Positions 59,260-64,000 of a stretch of 64,000 bases of DNA are shown here, piece after piece. Position 1 is the stretch's first letter, and every line of letters starts with the position of its first letter. The notes below the pieces were generated by a model. It was not told where the DNA came from, ran no database searches, and saw nothing but the letters and a program-made list of their open reading frames with translations. Location: NCBI RefSeq assembly GCF_040050925.1, contig NZ_CP157390.1:620001-684000 (forward strand), written 5' to 3'. The position numbers were made by a program, and so were the translations under genes. The DNA is from Leifsonia sp. NPDC080035. Lineage in GTDB: Bacteria > Actinomycetota > Actinomycetes > Actinomycetales > Microbacteriaceae.

Positions 59260-60588
59260 ATGACAGTTTCTGCACCCTCCACCCCGAGCGCCCGGTCCCA
59301 GCAGACCCGCGCGACCGCCGGCGCCTTCGTCGGCACCGCCATCGAGTGGTACGACTTCTACGTGTTCGGCACCGCCGCCGCGCTCGTCTTCGGCCGCGTC
59401 TTCTACCCGGAGATCGCTCCGGGCGCCGGCATCCTGGCCTCGTTCGCCACCTTCTGGGTCGGGTTCCTGGCCCGGCCGCTCGGCGGTCTCGTCTTCGGCC
59501 ACTTCGGCGACCGGATCGGCCGCAAGCGTGTGCTCGTCATCACTCTGCTGATGATGGGCACCGCCACGACGCTGATCGGCGTGCTGCCGGGCTACGCCAC
59601 GATCGGGGCGGCGGCACCCATCCTGCTCGTGCTGCTGCGCGCCCTGCAGGGCTTCGCCGTAGGCGGGGAGTGGGGCGGCGCCGTGCTGCTGGCGACCGAG
59701 AGTGCACCGCAGAAGAAGAAGGGCCTCGCCGGCGCGTGGGTGCAGCAGGGCTCTCCGGCCGGCTCCATCCTCGCCACCGTCGCTTTCCTGCTCGTCGGGC
59801 TGCTTCCCGACGAGCAGTTCCTGGCCTGGGGCTGGCGCATCCCGTTCCTGATCTCGGCCGTGCTCGTCGTCGTGGGTCTGATCGTGCGCATGGTCGTGAA
59901 CGAGTCGCAGGAGTTCCTGGACACGAAGGCCTCGCGCGTCGTGGTGAAGATGCCGCTCGTCGAGGTGTTCCGCACCGCGCCTGGCGTCGTGCTGCTCGGC
60001 ATCGCCGCGTCGATCACCGGCATCGCGATGGCCTACTTCACGAACACCTTCCTGCTCGCCTGAACGACCACCTCGCTCGGGATGGACCGCCAGCTGATCC
60101 TGAACATCCTGCTCGGGCTCGCGATCATGCAGTTCGTCTGGCAGCCGATCGCGGCGCTGATCGCCGAGCGACTGAGCGCGACCATCGTGATGCTCGGCGG
60201 GCTCGTGTTCGCGCTGGTCATGGTGATCCCGTTCTTCCTCGCGATCGTCTCGGCGAACCCGGTGGCGATCACGATCACGCTCTACCTGACCACCCTCGGC
60301 GGGTCGGCGTACTACGCGCTGCTGGCCACCTTCCTCGCCGGCGCCTTCCCCACGAACGTGCGCTACACGGGCGTCTCCGCCTCCTACCAGCTCTGCGCCA
60401 CCTTCATCGGCGGCTCGACGCCGCTCATCGCGCAGGCGCTGCTGACAGCGACCGGGCCGTGGGGCGTCGGCGTCTTCTTCGCTCTCATGCTCATCGCCAC
60501 CATCGGCGGCGTCTCCGGTCTCGCCGCGCTCGCCCGCCGCAGGGAGGCTCGGGCGCCGGTCGCCGAGCCGGCGGTCGCCGCGCGCTGA
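59260..60588 (+). pseudogene. MHS-family MFS transporter interrupted by an in-frame TGA
   Basis: The reading frame starts at ATG 59260 and shows a metabolite:H+ symporter: GTAIEWYDFYVFGTAAAL, FGHFGDRIGRKRVL, LQGFAVGGEWGGAVLLATE. At 60061-60063 a TGA follows FTNTFLLA. The same frame then continues TTTSLGMDRQLILNIL through six further membrane segments to 60588. The total of about 442 residues equals the normal MHS length. Relatives have an aromatic residue at this point, so a TGG-to-TGA change is the simplest reading. The two parts would be 267 residues and, from ATG 60082, 168 residues. The N-terminal half alone should not transport. Substrates of the family are small organic acids or osmolytes. 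Confidence 0.8.
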
Positions 60589-60618
60589 CGGGCGCCGATC
60601 CCCGCGTCGCCGAGCGCC

Positions 60619-60650
60619 GCACCACAGAACCACCGAACCACCGCATCACC
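60619..60650 (+). repeat. 8-bp degenerate tandem repeats before the amidohydrolase gene
   Basis: GCACCACA, GAACCACC, GAACCACC and GCATCACC run in direct tandem, directly before the GAGGAG ribosome binding site of the ATG at 60662. No function is evident. Confidence 0.55.
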
Positions 60651-60661
60651 GAGGAGCAACC

Positions 60662-62329
60662 ATGCGCGTCGACGCCATCTACCGGGGACGATTCTGGACC
60701 GGGGATCCCGCCCATCCCGAAGCGAGTGCCGTCGCGGTGCACTTCGGCCGCATCCTCGCGGTGGACGACCTGGCCGGACTGGAGGCCGCCGTCGAGGTCG
60801 ACTTCGGCGGGTCCCGCGTCGTCCCCGGTCTGCACGACGCCCACCACCACCTCGGGCTGACCGGCAACCGACTGGCGTCGGTGGATGTGCGCCCCGGCGT
60901 CGTCGACTCCCTGGCCACGCTCTACGACGTACTGCGGACGGCGGCGGCCGCGCTCCCGGCCGGCGCCTGGGTGAAGGCGAGCGGCTACGACCAGAACGCG
61001 TTCGGCGGTGAGCATCCGACGGCCGAGGACCTGGACCGCGTGACCGGCGGCCGGCCCTGCCTGATCGAGCACGTCTCGGGGCACATGGTCGTGGCGAACA
61101 CCGCCGCGTTCGCCGCTGCCGGCTACCCGGACAGCCGGGACTACCCGGACGCCCCCGGCGGCCGGGTCTTCCGCGACGCCGCCGGTCGCCCGCTCGGGCT
61201 GCTGCAGGAGAACGCCATGAACGCGGTGCGCAATGTCGCGTCCCGGCTCACCGACGCGGAGATCGCCCGCAACCTGCGCCTCGCGAGCGACCAGGCCCTC
61301 TCCTACGGGCTCACGAGCGTGACCGAGCCCGGCGTCGTCGTGGACGGCGCGATCAACCGCGGCGGCGTCGCGATGCACCACTACCTGAACGCGGTCGCGG
61401 CCGGCGACATCCGACCGCGGATGACCGTGATGCCGTTCCACTCGACGCTGCACCGGCTCGACGAGGGTCCCGCCGACTGGCAGACCCTCGACTGGGGCGT
61501 CCGGACCGGGCTCGGCGACGACCGACTCCGCATCGGACCGGTGAAGATCGTCAGCGACGGCTCCCTCATCGGCCGCTCCGCCGCCGTGCACGAGTGCTAC
61601 TGCGGAGAGCCGGAGAACCTCGGCGTGCTGCAGCTGACCCCGGAGGAGCTGCGGGACGCGCTGCTCGCCTACCACCGCGCCGGCTGGACGGTCGCCACGC
61701 ACGCGATCGGCGACCGCGCGATCGACCACGTGCTCGACGCGATCGCCGAGGCGCAGGCCGAGCTGCCCCGGGTCGTCCGGCACCGCATCGAGCACTTCGC
61801 CATCGCGAGCGACGAGCAGGTGCGCCGCTGTGCCGAGCTGGGCGTCATCCCGGTGCCCCAGGGCGTGTTCATCTCCGATTTCGGCGACGGCATCCTCGAC
61901 GCCATCGGTCCCGAGCGCTCGGCGGGCACGTACCGGATGCGATCCCTGCTGGAGGCGGGGATGGTCGTCCCCGGCTCCACGGACTCCCCGGTCTCGGACG
62001 CGAACCCGCTCGTCAGCATCCACGACCTGGTCAACCGGCGGACGGCCTCCGGAGCGGACTTCGCTCCGCACGAGCGGGTGAGCGTCGCCGAGGCGTTCGC
62101 CGCGTACACGTTCGGCTCCGCCTACGCGGCGGGCGTGGAGGGCGACCGCGGCCGCATCGTCCCCGGCCAGCAGGCGGACTTCGCGGTGCTGGATCAGGAC
62201 GCGCTCGCCATCGACCCGGCGGGCATCCGCGATACCCGCGTGATGGGTACCGTCATCGGCGGCGAACTGGTGTGGGAGCGCGCCGCGGCGCCGGCCGTCT
62301 CGGATGGGCAGCCGCCTCGGCTCCGCTAG
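60662..62329 (+). CDS. Metal-dependent amidohydrolase, YtcJ-like (second copy)
   Basis: A 555-residue amidohydrolase-superfamily enzyme. GLHDAHHHLGLTGN holds the HxH metal motif, followed by LIEHVSGHMVVANTAAF, VKIVSDGSLIGRSAAV, VATHAIGDRAIDHVLD, RHRIEHFAIAS and PGSTDSPVSDANP. It is paralogous to the 37640-39223 enzyme with the same order of blocks, though clearly diverged. YtcJ-like enzymes cleave amide or imide bonds in varied substrates. It lies 73 bases after the broken MHS transporter gene, in the same direction; transporter plus amidohydrolase suggests uptake and hydrolysis of one compound. GAGGAG lies six bases before the ATG. Confidence 0.87.
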   Translation: MRVDAIYRGRFWTGDPAHPEASAVAVHFGRILAVDDLAGLEAAVEVDFGGSRVVPGLHDAHHHLGLTGNRLASVDVRPGVVDSLATLYDVLRTAAAALPAGAWVKASGYDQNAFGGEHPTAEDLDRVTGGRPCLIEHVSGHMVVANTAAFAAAGYPDSRDYPDAPGGRVFRDAAGRPLGLLQENAMNAVRNVASRLTDAEIARNLRLASDQALSYGLTSVTEPGVVVDGAINRGGVAMHHYLNAVAAGDIRPRMTVMPFHSTLHRLDEGPADWQTLDWGVRTGLGDDRLRIGPVKIVSDGSLIGRSAAVHECYCGEPENLGVLQLTPEELRDALLAYHRAGWTVATHAIGDRAIDHVLDAIAEAQAELPRVVRHRIEHFAIASDEQVRRCAELGVIPVPQGVFISDFGDGILDAIGPERSAGTYRMRSLLEAGMVVPGSTDSPVSDANPLVSIHDLVNRRTASGADFAPHERVSVAEAFAAYTFGSAYAAGVEGDRGRIVPGQQADFAVLDQDALAIDPAGIRDTRVMGTVIGGELVWERAAAPAVSDGQPPRLR

Positions 62330-62338
62330 ATTCGAGCC
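62327..62338 (+). promoter_or_regulatory. Leaderless-type promoter overlapping the amidohydrolase stop
   Basis: TAGATT (62327-62332) begins with the TAG stop codon of the amidohydrolase and lies six bases before the ATG at 62339. There is no ribosome binding site. Confidence 0.45.
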
Positions 62339-62803
62339 ATGCCACGCCGCCCGCTCCTCGCCGCCGCGACCGTCGCCGTCCTCGCCGTGGGGCTCTCGGG
62401 ATGCGCGCCCGCGCCCGCGCATCACTCGGATGCCGAGATCGAGCGGTGGATGGACGCGCACTCGGAGGGATCGCTGGGAGGCGGTGGCGGCCGTGGAAGC
62501 GAGGGCGACGTGCGGGCGAACCCCGGCGGGACCATCTCCTTCGACCTGCACACGCGTTCGACCGTCACCGGCGCGACCCTGTGGTGCCTCGGTCCCGGGA
62601 CCGCCCACGTGACCATCACCGCCAGGACGACCGCGGGATCCACGACGAGCCCCGGCGACGTGAGATGCGCCGACGGGGCCCGTCCGCTCGATCTCGATGG
62701 GATGGTCCTCGGCGGAGTCGTCGAGGTCGTCGTAACGGACATCGATCTGTCCGGCGCCGACGCCTGGTACATCGCCATCGACGGCCACGACGTAACGGCC
62801 TGA
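62339..62803 (+). CDS. Small secreted lipoprotein of unknown function
   Basis: A 154-residue protein. The signal peptide (PRRPLLAAATVAVLAVG) ends in the lipobox LSGC, so the mature protein is a lipid-anchored surface protein. A Gly/Ser-rich stretch (GGGGGRGSEG) leads to a beta-rich domain of about 95 residues with two Cys (LWCLGPG and VRCADG), which may form a disulfide. No known family is recognised. The start has no ribosome binding site, but TAGATT six bases upstream suggests a leaderless transcript. Confidence 0.7.
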   Translation: MPRRPLLAAATVAVLAVGLSGCAPAPAHHSDAEIERWMDAHSEGSLGGGGGRGSEGDVRANPGGTISFDLHTRSTVTGATLWCLGPGTAHVTITARTTAGSTTSPGDVRCADGARPLDLDGMVLGGVVEVVVTDIDLSGADAWYIAIDGHDVTA

Positions 62804-63055
62804 GACACCCATTGCCACCGCGCCCGGCAGGAGGCATCCTTCAGGTGACGGCGCCGCGCGCGGTGCCTCGGCTTCCTGCGGTTACGGGGGTTTCCGTGGA
62901 TGCGCCGTCACACCGCGCGCGGGCCGTACGAAACTTTCGACGGCCGCGAGATGCGTCTAGCCACGGGACATCACACGCGTAACACTGTGCGCACCCGGCA
63001 CCATCCGGCGCACTCCGCGCCGGCCCATGACGCCGAATGCTGAGGAGGTCGTCCC

Positions 63056-63289
63056 GTGACGATGCATGCGTCTGTTCAGCACGAACCGCACCCGGATGAG
63101 AACGCGCCGGTCCCGTACCTCCGGCACGGTCAGCTCATCTCCCTCATCCGCTGGGACCGGGTCGCCGGCGATTGGAAGTACACGACCCTGCTCGCCGAGT
63201 ACGCCGGCCGCGACGAGCAGCACTGGCAGGTCGTCGCCCAGGGCAAGGAGATGATCCTGGACCGCTCGGTCTGGGCCATCTTCAACTGA
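63056..63289 (+). CDS. Small hypothetical protein
   Basis: A 77-residue polar protein (PVPYLRHGQLISLIRWDRVAG and QVVAQGKEMILDRSVWAIFN as the most conserved-looking parts). There is no signal peptide, membrane segment or recognisable domain. The GTG at 63056 has GGAGGT six bases upstream; the ATG two codons later is less well spaced. The 252-base gap before it contains only a short palindrome, CGAAA-C-TTTCG (62929-62939), and no gene. Confidence 0.6.
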   Translation: MTMHASVQHEPHPDENAPVPYLRHGQLISLIRWDRVAGDWKYTTLLAEYAGRDEQHWQVVAQGKEMILDRSVWAIFN

Positions 63290-63334
63290 CCGCGGCGGCT
63301 TGCGCTCGGCGCCGAACGGGCGGGGAATGGAGGG

Positions 63335-64000
63335 ATGCAGATCCGGCCGTTCACCGTCTCCGTGCCCGAGCGCGACCTCGAGGACCTGAGTGCCCGCATC
63401 GCCCGCACCCGCTGGCCGGAGCCCGCCACCGCGCCCGGCTTCACCCAGGGCGTTCCGCTCCCGGTGATGCGGGAGGTGGCCGCGTACTGGCAGGAGGGCT
63501 ACGACTGGCGGCGCCTGGAGGCCGAGCTCGCCGCCATCCCGCAGCACATCGCCCGAGTGGACGGTCTCGACATCCACCTGGTGCACGCCCGGTCGTCGCG
63601 GACGGATGCGGTCCCCCTGGTCCTGACGCACGGCTGGCCCGGCTCGTTCCTCGAGTTCCTGGACGTGCTGCCGCTGCTCACCGACCCGCCGGACAGAGGG
63701 CGCGCGTTCCACGTCGTGATCCCCTCGCTTCCCGGCTACGGGTTCAGCGGCAGACCAGAGCACGCCGGCTGGGGGATCGAGCGGATCGCCGCGGCCTGGC
63801 TGACGCTGATGGACGGCCTCGGCTACGAGCGCTTCGTCGCGGCGGGCGGCGACTGGGGCACGAGCATCAGCACGATGATCGCCGCCCAGGCGCCGCACCG
63901 GGTGCTCGGTCTGCACCTGACGCCGCCGCTTGTCGCGCCCGACCCGGCGACGCTCGCGGACCCGACGGACGAGGAGCGGGCCGCCCTCGACGCGCTGGAA
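63335..64000 (+). CDS. Epoxide hydrolase family protein (EHN domain), C-terminus beyond window
   Basis: 222 codons are visible and open to the window end; family members are about 370-400 residues. The N-terminus (IRPFTVSVPERDLEDLSARIARTRWPEP) is the epoxide hydrolase N-terminal (EHN) domain. The alpha/beta core follows, with LTHGWPGSFLEFLDVLPLL (oxyanion HGWPGS) and the nucleophile elbow AAGGDWGTSIS, where the Asp of GGDWG attacks the epoxide. VVIPSLPGYGFSG is also typical. The active-site His and a second Tyr would lie outside the window. AATGGAGGG precedes the ATG. The family includes microsomal-type epoxide hydrolases and secondary-metabolite enzymes; the substrate is unknown. Confidence 0.88.
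   Translation, partial: MQIRPFTVSVPERDLEDLSARIARTRWPEPATAPGFTQGVPLPVMREVAAYWQEGYDWRRLEAELAAIPQHIARVDGLDIHLVHARSSRTDAVPLVLTHGWPGSFLEFLDVLPLLTDPPDRGRAFHVVIPSLPGYGFSGRPEHAGWGIERIAAAWLTLMDGLGYERFVAAGGDWGTSISTMIAAQAPHRVLGLHLTPPLVAPDPATLADPTDEERAALDALE

Noticed and set aside
62929..62939. CGAAA-C-TTTCG palindrome upstream of the 77-residue hypothetical gene as an SOS or other regulator box
   Set aside because: It does not match the actinobacterial LexA consensus and no related site is seen elsewhere in the window.
1..64000. Prophage, integrative element, transposon or RNA genes
   Set aside because: I found no integrase, transposase, phage structural gene, terminal inverted repeats with target duplication, or tRNA/rRNA-like sequence; the accessory regions may still be variable between strains, but nothing here shows how they moved.

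Overview
The window is 64 kb of very GC-rich DNA with strong G/C third-position bias, frequent GTG and some TTG starts, ATGA/GTGA gene overlaps, several promoters of the TANNNT-N6/7-ATG (leaderless) type, and two surface proteins ending in LAxTG sorting signals. These features point to a high-GC Gram-positive actinobacterium, most likely Microbacteriaceae (for example Leifsonia-like). That placement is an inference; no rRNA, tRNA, CRISPR array, integrase or transposase is visible, so the window reads as chromosomal with accessory segments. Coordinates include the stop codon.

Region 1 (1-11.7 kb) is mixed housekeeping and stress functions: a TelA-type protein; a coupled SDR dehydrogenase / GH15 glycosidase / NDH-2-like oxidoreductase operon; two membrane proteins with a GNAT; a small gene broken by an apparent one-base deletion; a TetR regulator; a succinate-semialdehyde-type dehydrogenase; a DUF4287 protein; and a membrane-anchored esterase. 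Region 2 (11.8-26.2 kb) is a cell-surface module. It holds two very large secreted repeat proteins (about 1929 and 1452 residues, with 7 and 8 tandem DUF11-like domains), each with an LAxTG anchor, interleaved with two MalT/LuxR-type TPR regulators. An 11-bp-periodic GGGTGA direct repeat occurs twice near them. Region 3 (26.3-33.9 kb) holds a formylglycine sulfatase, a methyltransferase, a small monooxygenase-like protein, a prolyl aminopeptidase, a tandem GNAT, an NAD(P)-binding protein, and a divergent, apparently leaderless XRE regulator / methionine aminopeptidase pair sharing an operator.

Region 4 (33.9-63 kb) is the most interesting part: a run of co-directional, overlapping operons that together look like a peptide and D-amino-acid salvage island. 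(a) A polar amino-acid ABC transporter is coupled to a DmpA-type P1 aminopeptidase and a YtcJ-like amidohydrolase. (b) A GNAT / N-succinylamino-acid racemase (OSBS-NSAR) / class IV aminotransferase / dipeptidase-glutamine amidotransferase fusion / S12 serine hydrolase operon is divergent from an M20 (carboxypeptidase G2-like) hydrolase. The GNAT, NSAR and M20 genes match the known three-step irreversible D- to L-amino-acid pathway. (c) A dipeptide/oligopeptide ABC transporter operon (SBP, two permeases, double ATPase) continues into an LD-carboxypeptidase, two paralogous beta-lactamase-fold serine hydrolases and a SIS-domain protein, resembling the B. subtilis dpp-ykf murein-peptide locus. (d) A LysR regulator is divergent from an MHS-type transporter gene carrying an in-frame TGA, followed by a second amidohydrolase.

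Predicted logic of region 4 (inference): peptides, probably murein-derived, enter by the two ABC transporters. Cytoplasmic peptidases (S66, P1, M19, S12, beta-lactamase-fold) release D- and L-amino acids. The GNAT/NSAR/M20 route and the class IV aminotransferase then convert the D-residues. The window ends inside an epoxide-hydrolase-family gene.
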